DNA of 64,000 nt from Sedimentitalea todarodis (GTDB taxonomy: Bacteria; Pseudomonadota; Alphaproteobacteria; Rhodobacterales; Rhodobacteraceae), in assembly GCF_032595355.1 (NCBI RefSeq), contig NZ_JASMWN010000001.1, forward strand, positions 62,001-126,000, in the 5' to 3' direction. How positions within the stretch are numbered: position 1 is the stretch's first letter; every line of letters starts with the position of its first letter. The position numbers were made by a program, and so were the translations under genes. The notes beneath the pieces were generated by a model. The model worked only from the letters and a program-made list of their open reading frames with translations, made no database searches and was not told the DNA's origin. Positions 34,950-43,836 of the stretch are shown here, in pieces.

Positions 34950-35762
34950 ATGCCGCACCCGATGCTGACAGAAGAGGATATCGAGAGCTATCAGCGTGAT
35001 GGGGTGGTCTTGATCCGGGGGCTGTTCGCCGATCATGTCGAGACCCTTCGCGCGGGCATCGCCGCCAACATGGCAGAGCCCGGCCCATATGCATCGGAGA
35101 ACCGCAAGACCGGGCATACTGGTCTATTCTTTGATGATTACTGCAACTGGACCCGCATACCGGAATTTGCCGAGGTAATCCGCATGTCTGAGGCGGCGGC
35201 GGTGGCAGCGGATCTGATGGGCTCGGACAGCGTGCAGATGTTTCACGACCATGTTCTGGTGAAAGAGCCGGGAACCTCGATGGCGACGCCGTGGCATCAG
35301 GACGGTCCGTATTACTTTGTGCAAGGGCGGCAGACGGTCAGCTTCTGGTCGCCGCTGGACGCGGTCAGCGACGCCTCGCTGCGCTGTGTCGCCGGGTCTC
35401 ATCACTGGCCCAAGGATGTCCTGCCGACGCGCTGGGTATCTGACGAAGGGTTCTTTGCCGATGAAGGGCAATACATGCCTGTCCCCGATCCTGAGGCCGA
35501 GGGGATGCGCATTGTCGAATACGCGATGCAGCCCGGAGATGTGGTTGCCTTCAACTACCGGACCCTGCATGGCGCGCGTGGCAATACCAGCAGTGCGCGT
35601 CGGCGGGCCTTTTCGCTGCGCCTGGTCGGGGATGATGCGCGTTACACCGAGCGTCCCGGTCCAACATCGCCACCCTTTCCGGGACATCAGATGAAACCGG
35701 GCCAGAAATTGCGAGAAGACTGGTTCCCGGTCATCTGGACGCGGCAGGGAACTGCGGCATGA
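34950..35762 (+). CDS. Phytanoyl-CoA dioxygenase (PhyH) family protein
   Basis: A 270-residue Fe(II)/2-oxoglutarate-dependent oxygenase. The start at MPHPMLTEED (34950) has AGGAG 7 nt upstream. The iron-binding triad is H116 and D118 in TPWHQDGPYY and H207 in TLHGARGN; an Arg cluster at 217-219 would bind 2-oxoglutarate. The fold and length fit the PhyH family, whose substrates include acyl-CoAs, ectoine, phosphonates and halogenated or modified small molecules. Nothing near it fixes the substrate. The channel gene follows about 40 nt later. Confidence 0.9.
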   Translation: MPHPMLTEEDIESYQRDGVVLIRGLFADHVETLRAGIAANMAEPGPYASENRKTGHTGLFFDDYCNWTRIPEFAEVIRMSEAAAVAADLMGSDSVQMFHDHVLVKEPGTSMATPWHQDGPYYFVQGRQTVSFWSPLDAVSDASLRCVAGSHHWPKDVLPTRWVSDEGFFADEGQYMPVPDPEAEGMRIVEYAMQPGDVVAFNYRTLHGARGNTSSARRRAFSLRLVGDDARYTERPGPTSPPFPGHQMKPGQKLREDWFPVIWTRQGTAA

Positions 35763-35804
35763 CCGCTTCGCGGTGTGCGGGTGGCATGGGTGTCTGACAC
35801 GCGA

Positions 35805-36578
35805 ATGGATGACCTGAAACAGTCTTTGACGGCTCTCTATACCGGCTCATCTCGGCGGGCCCAGATTTTTCGCTATTGCCTGATCGCATTTGATGCGGTC
35901 ACAATCCTCTTCTTTCTCGTTTCTGCGCCCATGCGGCTCTCACCGGGCATGGAGATCTTCAGCGCATTGATCGGCGTTCTGATTCTCGCGGATTTTTCCG
36001 CGCGTCTCTGGATCGCGCCGAACCGGCGCCACATGCTGCTTCAGGTCTATGCGATCGCGGATGTGATCGTCATTGCCAGCCTTCTGCTTGCTCCTTTCTT
36101 TCACGAAGATCTGGCATTCTTGCGGGTCCTGCGGGCGCTGAGGTTGATCCAGTCCTACCACCTGCTGCATGACCTGCGCAGGGTCAGCACGTTTTTTCGG
36201 CGCAACGAGGACATGGTCATCGCCTTGATTAACCTGCTGGTCTTTGTGTTTTTCACCGCCTCGTTGGTCTTTGCCCTGTTCAGTGAGAGAGATGCCGGTT
36301 TCGAAGGTTACGTCGATGCGCTCTATTTCACGGTGACCACGCTGACGACGACCGGCTATGGTGACATCTTGCCAACAACAACGGGACAGAAGCTGTTGGC
36401 GGTGTTCATCATGGTCGTCGGTGTCGCGTTGTTCGTGCGGCTGGCGCAGGCTCTAATTCAACCGGCGAAGGTCAGCTACAAATGCCCGACCTGTGGCTTG
36501 CTCAAGCATGATCCCGACGCTGTCCATTGCAAGCATTGCGGCGAGACGCTGAAGATCGAGACGACCGGGATGAGCTAG
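35805..36578 (+). CDS. Voltage-gated-type potassium channel with C-terminal zinc ribbon
   Basis: A six-helix potassium channel of 257 residues, counted from ATG 35805 (a GTG at 35775 would add ten residues). Helices: S1 about 22-41, S2 50-70, S3 83-98, S4 with R107, R110 and R113 spaced every third residue, S5 137-159, pore filter TTTGYGD at 181-187, S6 198-218. The filter and S4 charges are intact. After S6 the protein ends in a zinc ribbon, CPTC (227-230) and CKHC (242-245), in place of the usual RCK/TrkA-N or cyclic-nucleotide domain. It follows the dioxygenase gene closely. Confidence 0.9.
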   Translation: MDDLKQSLTALYTGSSRRAQIFRYCLIAFDAVTILFFLVSAPMRLSPGMEIFSALIGVLILADFSARLWIAPNRRHMLLQVYAIADVIVIASLLLAPFFHEDLAFLRVLRALRLIQSYHLLHDLRRVSTFFRRNEDMVIALINLLVFVFFTASLVFALFSERDAGFEGYVDALYFTVTTLTTTGYGDILPTTTGQKLLAVFIMVVGVALFVRLAQALIQPAKVSYKCPTCGLLKHDPDAVHCKHCGETLKIETTGMS

Positions 36579-36591
36579 GGGCTGACCGGCG

Positions 36592-37461
36592 CTAGAACCA
36601 CTGCCCCGGCTCCATCAGCCCCAGATCCATCAACTGGCGAGACCGCCACTGAAACCGCTTGGAGTTGCGCCACTGAAAGCTGTGGATGACAAAGGCTGAA
36701 CCGGGGTTGCGTTTCAGCGCCTTGGCCGCGCGAAACGAACAGATGGCGGCGGTCAGGTTGTGATGCCAGGGGCAGGAGACGGTGTTGTACTCAGCGTCAT
36801 TGAACGTGTGATCCGGCAACAACCGCAACCCCTGTTGCGCACGAAACAAGGATACTCTGTCGATCTTGCGACTGCCCCAATCCACGTGTTCCTCAAAGCG
36901 CCAGCGCAATCCGCCAAAGAAATCCATTTGTCGCTCAAGCGGCTCACCGGTGTCCGGAGCGCAGCGCGTCAAGGCATAGTACCCCTGTTGATCCAGGCAG
37001 GATTCGTCACGCGATACAGCGTCAGGATACTTGCCGAGGTCTTCGGCGTAGAGATCCACCACATAGGTCAACATCGCATCCCGGCGTTCCTCGGCATGAA
37101 AGGCGAGCAATTCGCCCACGCTGCGCGATTCACAGAACGGATAGAACAGGTATTCAGCGTTGTAGCAGTAGAAGAACCATGTTCCCGGTGCGGCCGCGGC
37201 GATGATCTGGTTGATCGCGTCAAACACGATACCGGGAGTGGTACATTCAAAACTGATGCGCCGCACCCTGTCCTCGATCTCGGGCGGCAACGCAAAGGTA
37301 TCGGGCATGAGGGCCAACACCGAACGGAACCCCTGGTCAAGATGATGGGACAGGGTGCTGGCCAACTCGGTATCATCCTCGGCAAAGATCAGCGCAATTG
37401 GTCCCATTGCCAGCGCATCCCTGTCGCCGGAAACAAACACATCCAGAGAAATATACGGCAT
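36592..37461 (-). CDS. Hypothetical protein, possibly glycosyltransferase-related
   Basis: A 289-residue soluble protein. I prefer the ATG at 37461 (MPYISLDVFVSGDRDALAMG) to the longer frame from 37539. Notable segments: IALIFAEDDTELA, FFYCYNAEYLFYPFCESRSVGELLAFHAEERRDAMLTYVVDLYAEDLG, and a C-terminal block with HTFNDAEYNTVSCPWHHN and LMEPGQWF that looks strongly conserved. Similar proteins in this family of bacteria are, as I recall, sometimes labelled family 2 glycosyltransferase, and the DLYAEDL acidic cluster could fit, but no DxD donor motif is certain. Convergent with the channel gene and divergent from miaB. Confidence 0.6.
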   Translation of the reverse strand: MPYISLDVFVSGDRDALAMGPIALIFAEDDTELASTLSHHLDQGFRSVLALMPDTFALPPEIEDRVRRISFECTTPGIVFDAINQIIAAAAPGTWFFYCYNAEYLFYPFCESRSVGELLAFHAEERRDAMLTYVVDLYAEDLGKYPDAVSRDESCLDQQGYYALTRCAPDTGEPLERQMDFFGGLRWRFEEHVDWGSRKIDRVSLFRAQQGLRLLPDHTFNDAEYNTVSCPWHHNLTAAICSFRAAKALKRNPGSAFVIHSFQWRNSKRFQWRSRQLMDLGLMEPGQWF

Positions 37462-37585
37462 GTTGGCAATCCCGGTGCGACCTGCTGGCAGATTTTCGCA
37501 GAATCGGTTAATTCCGCGTGCATTGCAAGGCGACAGCAAACCGTCTAATGCAGGCTGCTGAGCAAACCCTCAAAAGGCAACGCGC

Positions 37586-38905
37586 ATGACGGCCCCCAAG
37601 AAACTGTTCATCAAGACCTATGGCTGCCAGATGAATGTCTATGACAGCGAGCGCATGGCCGAGGCCCTGGGCGGGCAGGGGTATATTGAGACTCAAAACG
37701 CCGATGATGCGGATATGATCCTGCTGAACACCTGTCATATTCGCGAAAAGGCGGCGGAAAAGGTCTATTCGGAATTGGGCCGTTTCAAGGGGCTGAAAGC
37801 GGAAAACCCGGATCTGAAGATCGGGGTCGCCGGCTGTGTCGCGCAGGCCGAGGGCGAAGAGATCATGCGCCGCCAGCCGCTGGTCGATCTAGTGGTCGGG
37901 CCGCAAAGCTATCATCGCCTGCCCGAGATGGAGGCACGGACCCGCACCGGGGAAAAGGCGCTGGATACGGACTTCCCCGAAGAGGACAAGTTCGAGAAAC
38001 TGAAATCGTGGCCCAAGGCAGCGCGCGGGCCGACGGCCTTCCTGACCGTTCAGGAAGGTTGCGACAAGTTCTGCGCCTTCTGCGTGGTGCCCTATACGCG
38101 CGGGGCCGAGGTGAGCCGCCCCGCAGACCGCATCCTGACCGAGGCCCGCGATCTTGTGGAGCGGGGCGTGCGGGAAATCACCTTGCTGGGCCAGAACGTA
38201 AACGCCTATCATGGCGCGGGTCCGGGCGGAGACCTGACGCTGGCACAACTGATCTGGGAGTTGGACAAGATCGACGGGCTTGCGCGCATACGCTTTACCA
38301 CATCGCATCCCAACGACATGGCCGATGATCTGATCGAAGCGCATGGAACCTGCTCCAAGCTGATGCCCTATCTGCATCTGCCGGTGCAATCGGGCAGTGA
38401 CCACATTCTGAAACGGATGAACCGCAGCCACACCGCCGACAGCTATCTGCGCCTGATCGAACGCATCCGTACTGCGCGCCCTGATATCCTGTTGTCGGGT
38501 GACTTTATTGTTGGATTCCCCGAAGAGACCGAGGCCGATTTTCAGGCCACGCTCGATCTGATCGAAGAGGTTGGGTATGGCTATGCCTATTCCTTCAAGT
38601 ATTCGACGCGCCCTGGAACACCCGCCGCAGAGCGGCCACAGGTGGAGGAGGACGTCAAATCCGACCGTTTGCAGCGCCTTCAGGCCCTGATCACCCACCA
38701 GCAACGCGCAGTTCAGGACAGTATGATCGACAAGGAGATCAGCGTATTGTTTGAGAAACCCGGGCGGCAAGAAGGGCAGATGGGCGGTAAATCCGAGTAT
38801 CTGCACGCAGTCCATGTTGCCAACGCCAAGGTGAACGTGGGTGATATCCGCAAGGTTCGTGTCATCGGGTCCGGAACCAATTCGCTGAGCGGCAAACTGG
38901 TCTGA
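37586..38905 (+). CDS. miaB: tRNA-2-methylthio-N6-dimethylallyladenosine synthase
   Basis: Radical-SAM methylthiotransferase that adds a methylthio group to i6A37 of tRNAs. The 439-residue enzyme has three domains: N-terminal UPF0004 domain with cluster ligands C14, C50 and C84; radical-SAM domain with C159-x3-C163-x2-C166 (GCDKFCAFCVVPYTRG); and a C-terminal TRAM domain that ends near residue 435. Each [4Fe-4S] ligand set is complete. It begins 124 nt from the divergent hypothetical gene and precedes phoH, a common order in alphaproteobacteria. Confidence 0.97.
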   Translation: MTAPKKLFIKTYGCQMNVYDSERMAEALGGQGYIETQNADDADMILLNTCHIREKAAEKVYSELGRFKGLKAENPDLKIGVAGCVAQAEGEEIMRRQPLVDLVVGPQSYHRLPEMEARTRTGEKALDTDFPEEDKFEKLKSWPKAARGPTAFLTVQEGCDKFCAFCVVPYTRGAEVSRPADRILTEARDLVERGVREITLLGQNVNAYHGAGPGGDLTLAQLIWELDKIDGLARIRFTTSHPNDMADDLIEAHGTCSKLMPYLHLPVQSGSDHILKRMNRSHTADSYLRLIERIRTARPDILLSGDFIVGFPEETEADFQATLDLIEEVGYGYAYSFKYSTRPGTPAAERPQVEEDVKSDRLQRLQALITHQQRAVQDSMIDKEISVLFEKPGRQEGQMGGKSEYLHAVHVANAKVNVGDIRKVRVIGSGTNSLSGKLV

Positions 38906-39059
38906 AAGGTTAACGGAAGTACCTTTTCTGCCCAGGTCGTGTGCGACGCACCGGTCGGATGTTACAATTGCATGAAATTCACGCGCAATCGCTTGCATGG
39001 GCGCACGGAACTTGGCACGTTTGAAGAGAACTGCCAGAGCGGCAAACGAGGAGAACTGA

Positions 39060-40067
39060 TTGGCCACAAGTGCCCTGACCCCGCCCACGACCGATACGAC
39101 ACCTCCCGAGGTGCTGATCGAATTTCCGGACAATCGTCTGCTGATCGACCTTTGCGGGGAACATGATCGCAACCTCGTCGATATCGAAGCCAAGACAGGC
39201 GTACAGATCGTACGCCGGGGCAACCAGCTCTCGATCCTGGGGGATGCTGACAGCCAGAAACAGGCGTCTGATGTGCTGACATCGCTATACGCGCGGCTCG
39301 AGAGCGGGCGCGAGGTGGAAACCGGTGACATTGACCGCGAGTTTCGCATGGGTGGCTCGGACGAAGACACGGGCAGCCGCGACGGTGACCAACTCGAGAT
39401 GTTTCGCGGTGGCAAGGTCGAAATCAAAACCCGCAAGAAACTGGTCGAGCCGCGCACTGCTGCCCAGAAGGACTATGTTCTTTCGTTGTTTGAAAACGAA
39501 ATGGCCTTCGGGATCGGCCCTGCGGGCACCGGCAAGACCTATCTCGCGGTTGCGGTGGGCGTGTCGATGTTCATTGGCGGCGAGGTCGATCGGATCATCC
39601 TGTCGCGCCCGGCGGTCGAGGCGGGTGAAAAGCTCGGTTATCTGCCCGGTGATATGAAGGACAAGGTCGACCCCTACATGCAGCCGCTTTATGACGCGCT
39701 GAATGATTTTCTGCCGGACAAGCAATTGGCCAAGCTGATCGAGGACAAGCGGATCGAGATCGCGCCGCTGGCCTTCATGCGTGGGCGCACGCTGGCCAAT
39801 GCCTTTGTGGTTCTGGACGAGGCGCAAAACGCCACGGCGATGCAAATGAAGATGTTCCTGACCCGCCTAGGCGAAGGCAGCCGGATGGTCATTACAGGTG
39901 ATCGCAGCCAGGTGGATCTGCCGCGTGGCGTGCCATCGGGCCTTGCCGATGCAGAACGGTTGCTAAAGACGGTTCCCAAGATCAGTTTCAACTATTTCAC
40001 GTCAAAGGACGTGGTACGGCATCCGCTCGTCGCTGCGATCATCGAGGCCTACGAGGCCGACACCTGA
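39060..40067 (+). CDS. phoH: PhoH-family ATPase
   Basis: A 335-residue PhoH/YbeZ-type ATPase, linked to RNA metabolism and ribosome maturation. No ATG fits the N-terminus; TTG at 39060 is preceded by GAGGAGA and starts a sequence that matches the family (ATSALTPPTT then a KH-like domain, IEFPDNRLLIDLCGEHDRN). Walker A is GPAGTGKT, Walker B VLDEAQN, and ITGDRSQVDLPRG follows. In most proteobacteria ybeY and a CBS-domain hemolysin-like gene follow at once; here there is instead 386 bp of non-coding DNA and a transporter. Confidence 0.95.
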   Translation: MATSALTPPTTDTTPPEVLIEFPDNRLLIDLCGEHDRNLVDIEAKTGVQIVRRGNQLSILGDADSQKQASDVLTSLYARLESGREVETGDIDREFRMGGSDEDTGSRDGDQLEMFRGGKVEIKTRKKLVEPRTAAQKDYVLSLFENEMAFGIGPAGTGKTYLAVAVGVSMFIGGEVDRIILSRPAVEAGEKLGYLPGDMKDKVDPYMQPLYDALNDFLPDKQLAKLIEDKRIEIAPLAFMRGRTLANAFVVLDEAQNATAMQMKMFLTRLGEGSRMVITGDRSQVDLPRGVPSGLADAERLLKTVPKISFNYFTSKDVVRHPLVAAIIEAYEADT

Positions 40068-40200
40068 ACAGCACCTCGATGACGCAGGCGGGTAGGAGCG
40101 CATCTGGTCAGGGTGCTTTCTTGATGTATCAGTCATTCAGTACCAAGACACCATGACGTCAGTGTGTGAAGAGGCGGTCGCCATAACCTTTCGTGTTGAA

Positions 40201-40257
40201 CCAACATCACCGAACGCGCCCTGAAATCATGGATTTCAATGCGTTAGGGGATGTTGG
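40201..40257 (+). promoter_or_regulatory. 57-nt nested imperfect hairpin upstream of tctC
   Basis: Arms pair in register: CCAACATC (40201-40208) with GATGTTGG (40250-40257), a 2-bp CC/GG step, AACGC with GCGTT, and TGAAATC (40222-40228) with GATTTCA (40232-40238) around ATG. This gives more than 20 pairs. It sits 197 bp before the tctC start and 134 nt after the phoH stop. It could act as a DNA operator (the inner 17 bp is a clean dyad) or a structured RNA leader. There is no T-run, so it is not a classic terminator. The rest of 40068-40453 holds no gene that I recognise. Confidence 0.55.
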
Positions 40258-40453
40258 ATACGCCGGGTCAAACGCGAGACGTGCCAGATCGGTACTTTGG
40301 CGCCTTCACAATCTCGTCTGTTCGCTTTGCAATCCTGATTCAACCGGAATGAGAGAACGCGAGTATTTGACGTTCCCTCGCCCTCGGGTCACAGTCTTGG
40401 CAATGGATGGTTTGATTGCGATGCTGTCCATTTTGTCTTCAGGGAGGGACCAG

Positions 40454-41458
40454 ATGAAGAATGTCGTTCTTGGCGCTATGTCCGCCATTGCGTTTGGCAT
40501 GACCGGCGCGCTCGCCGATGATTACCCAAGCAAGGAAATCCAGGGTATCATTCAATGGGGTGCGGGAGGCTCTACCGATACCGTAATGCGCTCGGTTACG
40601 CCCCATGCCGAAGAGGCTTTGGGCGGCACGATTGTCATGCAGAACATGACCGGAGCGGTCGGAGCGATTGCGCTCAACCACGTCGCGGACAGCGCGGCTG
40701 ACGGCTATACCCTGATGATGGGCGCGGAAAACCCCATGCTCTACAAGGTCATGGGTCTTGGCGACAAGGACTATGGCGATTTCATTCCTATCAGCATTCT
40801 GGCGCGCGGAACACCGATTCTGGTGGCCAACAAGGATGCGCCCTTTGACGATTATGCGGGTATGATGGAACATATCAGGGCCAATCCCGGCGAGGTGCGT
40901 TTCGGCGCGACCGGTCCCGGCGGCCTGCCGTCGGTGATCACCGCGATGATCAGCAGCGTTGAAGGCGAACTGGACGTTATTGCGGTTCCCTATGACGGTG
41001 ATGGCCCGGCGCTGACCGCGCTGCAAGGTGGCGCAGTTGATGTGATGCCGGCTGTTCTGGGCATTGCCATCGAAGGTATCCGCGCCGGGAACATGAAGCC
41101 ACTTGCGGTGTTTGATACGTCCAAGAGTGAATACCTGCCCGACACCGCAGCGGTCACCACGTTCAACGAAAGCTATGAAACCTACGTGCCTTGGGGGCCA
41201 TTCTTTGGCGTATTCGTACCCAATGGCACGCCGGATGATGTGGTTGCCAAGCTGTCCGCCGCCTATGCCGAGGGCGCGAAGAACCCGGAATTCGTCGACC
41301 TGATGGAAGGCCGGGGTTTCACGTTGATGGGCATTTCGGGGGACGAGGCAACAGCGTTTCTGTCGAAATGGCAGCAGGGAACGGCATGGTTGATGCATGA
41401 CGCCGGACTGACCAAGGCGTCGCCTGAAGAGTTCGGAATTTCACGCCCGGGCGAATAA
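40454..41458 (+). CDS. tctC: Tripartite tricarboxylate transporter solute-binding protein
   Basis: Periplasmic binding protein of the TTT family (Bug fold) that delivers a carboxylate to TctAB. The 334-residue product starts MKNVVLGAMSAIAFGMTGALA, a signal peptide, with AGGGAGG 7-13 nt upstream, so the longer upstream frame is discarded. Typical Bug segments are IQWGAGGSTDTVMRS, LGGTIVMQNMTGAVGAIALN, VRFGATGPGGLPSV and GTPDDVVAKLSAAYAE. Ligand may be citrate, another di/tricarboxylate or an aromatic acid. It is followed by a terminator before tctB. Confidence 0.93.
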   Translation: MKNVVLGAMSAIAFGMTGALADDYPSKEIQGIIQWGAGGSTDTVMRSVTPHAEEALGGTIVMQNMTGAVGAIALNHVADSAADGYTLMMGAENPMLYKVMGLGDKDYGDFIPISILARGTPILVANKDAPFDDYAGMMEHIRANPGEVRFGATGPGGLPSVITAMISSVEGELDVIAVPYDGDGPALTALQGGAVDVMPAVLGIAIEGIRAGNMKPLAVFDTSKSEYLPDTAAVTTFNESYETYVPWGPFFGVFVPNGTPDDVVAKLSAAYAEGAKNPEFVDLMEGRGFTLMGISGDEATAFLSKWQQGTAWLMHDAGLTKASPEEFGISRPGE

Positions 41459-41496
41459 CACCTGACAGGCGGCCACGCATGCCGCCCTGGACAGGG

Positions 41497-41529
41497 AACG
41501 CCGCGTTTCCGGCCGAAGCGCGGCGTTTT
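41497..41529 (+). terminator. Intercistronic rho-independent terminator between tctC and tctB
   Basis: AACGCCGCG (41497-41505) and CGCGGCGTT (41519-41527) form a perfect 9-bp stem with a 13-nt loop, running into a short TTTT. It begins 39 nt after the tctC stop. Partial termination would leave more tctC than tctBA mRNA, matching the need for excess binding protein. Confidence 0.75.
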
Positions 41530-41568
41530 CAATTGGCGGGTGCCGGCGGACGGCGCATCGGGGAATGG

Positions 41569-42138
41569 ATGGACAGGATTGAAACGGAGCACCATGATGG
41601 CACGTCCGATGCGGCCCCCGGCGGCTATGGGGACTGTCGCCGCCCCGGCGAACTGGCTTTCGGACTGTTCCTGCTGATCGCAAGCTGCGGCCTTTTTTGG
41701 AATGCCTATGGCATAGCCGGTTTCGAGGCCTTGTCGTCACCCGGAGCGATCCCGATGGCGACGACCGTGGTGATGGTGATCACAAGCCTGATCGTGGTCT
41801 TGCGCACAGCGCGTCTGCCACTCACGCCGAATGAAACGCTGCGTCGCGATATTCTGCCCCTGACCGTGGTGCTGTTCACGGTCTTGCTGGTGATCTACGG
41901 CGTCTTGCTGAAACCGCTTGGCTTCCTGCCGACTTCAGCGCTGTTTCTGGTGGTTGCGATCAAGGTTCTGGCCAGGAGAGGCTGGGGCTGGACCATCCTG
42001 ATCTCGCTTGGCAGCCTCTTGCTGATCTGGCTGATCTTCCGCATCGTGTTTTCCGTTCTGATGCCCTCGGGCATCGTCCCGGAGGCCGAGTTCATCCAGA
42101 TTTTTCGCGTCATGTTCAGTGGCGGAGCCACTAAATGA
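41569..42138 (+). CDS. tctB: Tripartite tricarboxylate transporter small membrane subunit
   Basis: A 189-residue protein with about four transmembrane helices (ELAFGLFLLIASCGLFWNAYG, IPMATTVVMVITSLIVVL, LPLTVVLFTVLLVIYGVLL, and two close C-terminal stretches). I start at MDRIETEHHD (41569) with GGGGAATGG upstream; the longer frame from 41479 would run through the terminator hairpin and lacks a ribosome site. Weakly conserved sequence with small size fits TctB. Its stop overlaps the tctA start by 4 nt. Confidence 0.85.
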   Translation: MDRIETEHHDGTSDAAPGGYGDCRRPGELAFGLFLLIASCGLFWNAYGIAGFEALSSPGAIPMATTVVMVITSLIVVLRTARLPLTPNETLRRDILPLTVVLFTVLLVIYGVLLKPLGFLPTSALFLVVAIKVLARRGWGWTILISLGSLLLIWLIFRIVFSVLMPSGIVPEAEFIQIFRVMFSGGATK

Positions 42139-43646
42139 CTGTGTTTCTCGATTTTCTGACCGTCTTCACGCATCCACAACTGCTGATGCTGGTGGGGCTT
42201 GGGACATTTGCCGGTGTTTATGTGGGCGCGATTCCGGGCCTTTCGGTCACGATGGCCGTGTCGATCCTGATCTCGTTCACCTTTTCCTGGGATGTCTATC
42301 CCGCGATTTCGCTGATGATCGGGATCTACATGGGCGGAGTCTACGGCGGTTCGCGCACGGCGATCCTGCTGAACATCCCCGGTGCCCCTTCGGCGATTGC
42401 CACGGCGCTTGACGGCTATCCAATGGCCAAACGTGGCGAGGCAGGGACGGCGATCGGCGTCACCACGGTGATGTCGTTCCTTGGCGGATTCGTCGGCATT
42501 GGAGTCCTGGCACTCGCGGCACCGTTTGTCTCCGACTTCGCGCTCAGGTTCCAACCGCGTGACTACATGTTGTTGGCAGTGCTCGGTATTCTCCTTGTCG
42601 GCTCACTTTCAACGGGCAGTCTGGTCAAGGGCATTTTCGCCGGTGCGCTGGGGATCGCCATCGGTGCCGTGGGTCGCGATCCGCTGACCTTTACAGAGCG
42701 GTTCACCTTTGACTTCCAACTGATGCAAGGCGGGATTTCCTTTATTGCGGTGATGATCGGGATGTTTGGTGTGTCCGAGGCGCTGACGCAGCTGCACCAT
42801 GTGAACAAGGACGCCGTTCGGCAAAAGATTGACCGGATCGTGCCGTCCTTTGCCACGATCAGGAAGTACCTGCCGCTGTCGCTTCAGACCTCGTCCATCG
42901 GCGTGATCATCGGTGCGTTGCCCGGCACTGGCGGCGATATCGCGGCGTTGATGGCCTATGACCATGCCAAACGTGTGACAAAAAATCCCGACCGGCCCTT
43001 TGGAACCGGCGCGATGGAAGGGCTGGTTGCGCCTGAAACCGCCAACAATGCCGCCGTTGGCGGAGCGTTTATCCCGATGATGACCCTTGGCATTCCCGGT
43101 GATGCGGTCACCGCCATCATGATCGGTGCCCTGTTCATCCACGGGCTGAATCCCGGACCGATGCTGATGATCGATCAACCGGACATGTTCTGGTTTATCG
43201 TGGGCGCGCTGGTCATGGCCAATTGCTTTATGCTGCTGTTCGGGCTGACGGGCATCAAACTGTTCACCAAGATCGTCGAGATGCCGCGTTCGGTGCTGAT
43301 CCCGCTGATCTTCCTGTTGTCCATTGTGGGGGCATATGCGGTGAACAACTCGATCACGGACGTTTACTGGATGCTCGGTTTTGGGGTCTTTGGCTACTTC
43401 ATGCGCCACTATGGCTATCCATTGGGGCCGGTGATTCTGGGGGTGATCCTGTCGCGGCTTCTGGACGACAACTGGCGTCGCGCAATCATTTCAGAGCGCG
43501 AGGATCTGGGGCGGTTCTTTGAAGGCATTCTCACCAGCCCGCTGTCGCTGGTGCTGTTCATCGCTGTCATCCTGATCTTTGTATCGCAAACCCCGATTTG
43601 GCGATGGGCCAAGGCCCGTGTTCTTGGCAAGCAAGAGAGCATCTGA
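42135..43646 (+). CDS. tctA: Tripartite tricarboxylate transporter large permease
   Basis: A 503-residue integral membrane protein, the main transport subunit of the TTT system. It has about 11-12 TM helices and the two family motifs: VGAIPGLSVTMAVSILI with IYMGGVYGGSRTAILLNIPG in the N-half, and IGALPGTGGDIAALMAYDHAKR with ETANNAAVGGAFIPMMTLGIPG in the C-half, reflecting an inverted repeat. Ends RVLGKQESI. ATGA overlap with tctB; no regulator (TctDE) is present nearby. Confidence 0.95.
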   Translation: MTVFLDFLTVFTHPQLLMLVGLGTFAGVYVGAIPGLSVTMAVSILISFTFSWDVYPAISLMIGIYMGGVYGGSRTAILLNIPGAPSAIATALDGYPMAKRGEAGTAIGVTTVMSFLGGFVGIGVLALAAPFVSDFALRFQPRDYMLLAVLGILLVGSLSTGSLVKGIFAGALGIAIGAVGRDPLTFTERFTFDFQLMQGGISFIAVMIGMFGVSEALTQLHHVNKDAVRQKIDRIVPSFATIRKYLPLSLQTSSIGVIIGALPGTGGDIAALMAYDHAKRVTKNPDRPFGTGAMEGLVAPETANNAAVGGAFIPMMTLGIPGDAVTAIMIGALFIHGLNPGPMLMIDQPDMFWFIVGALVMANCFMLLFGLTGIKLFTKIVEMPRSVLIPLIFLLSIVGAYAVNNSITDVYWMLGFGVFGYFMRHYGYPLGPVILGVILSRLLDDNWRRAIISEREDLGRFFEGILTSPLSLVLFIAVILIFVSQTPIWRWAKARVLGKQESI

Positions 43647-43836
43647 TCATCACGCAGAACCGTGGCCCCATCGGCGGCCATATCCAAACTGCGCGGTCAA
43701 ATTGCGCCGATGGCGTCAACCAGACGCCTGCCCACAACAGGCGAGTTCATTCAGCCGTGCGACGAGATCGCAGCGGTTTCCGGCTTGCGGTTCCGGCGGC
43801 GGGCGGTCACGTTCAACCCAAAGCCATGAGGACACC

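Noticed and set aside
41479..41568. tctB start at 41479
   Set aside because: The extra 30 residues would be translated through the terminator stem and no ribosome site precedes that ATG; the ATG at 41569 has one.
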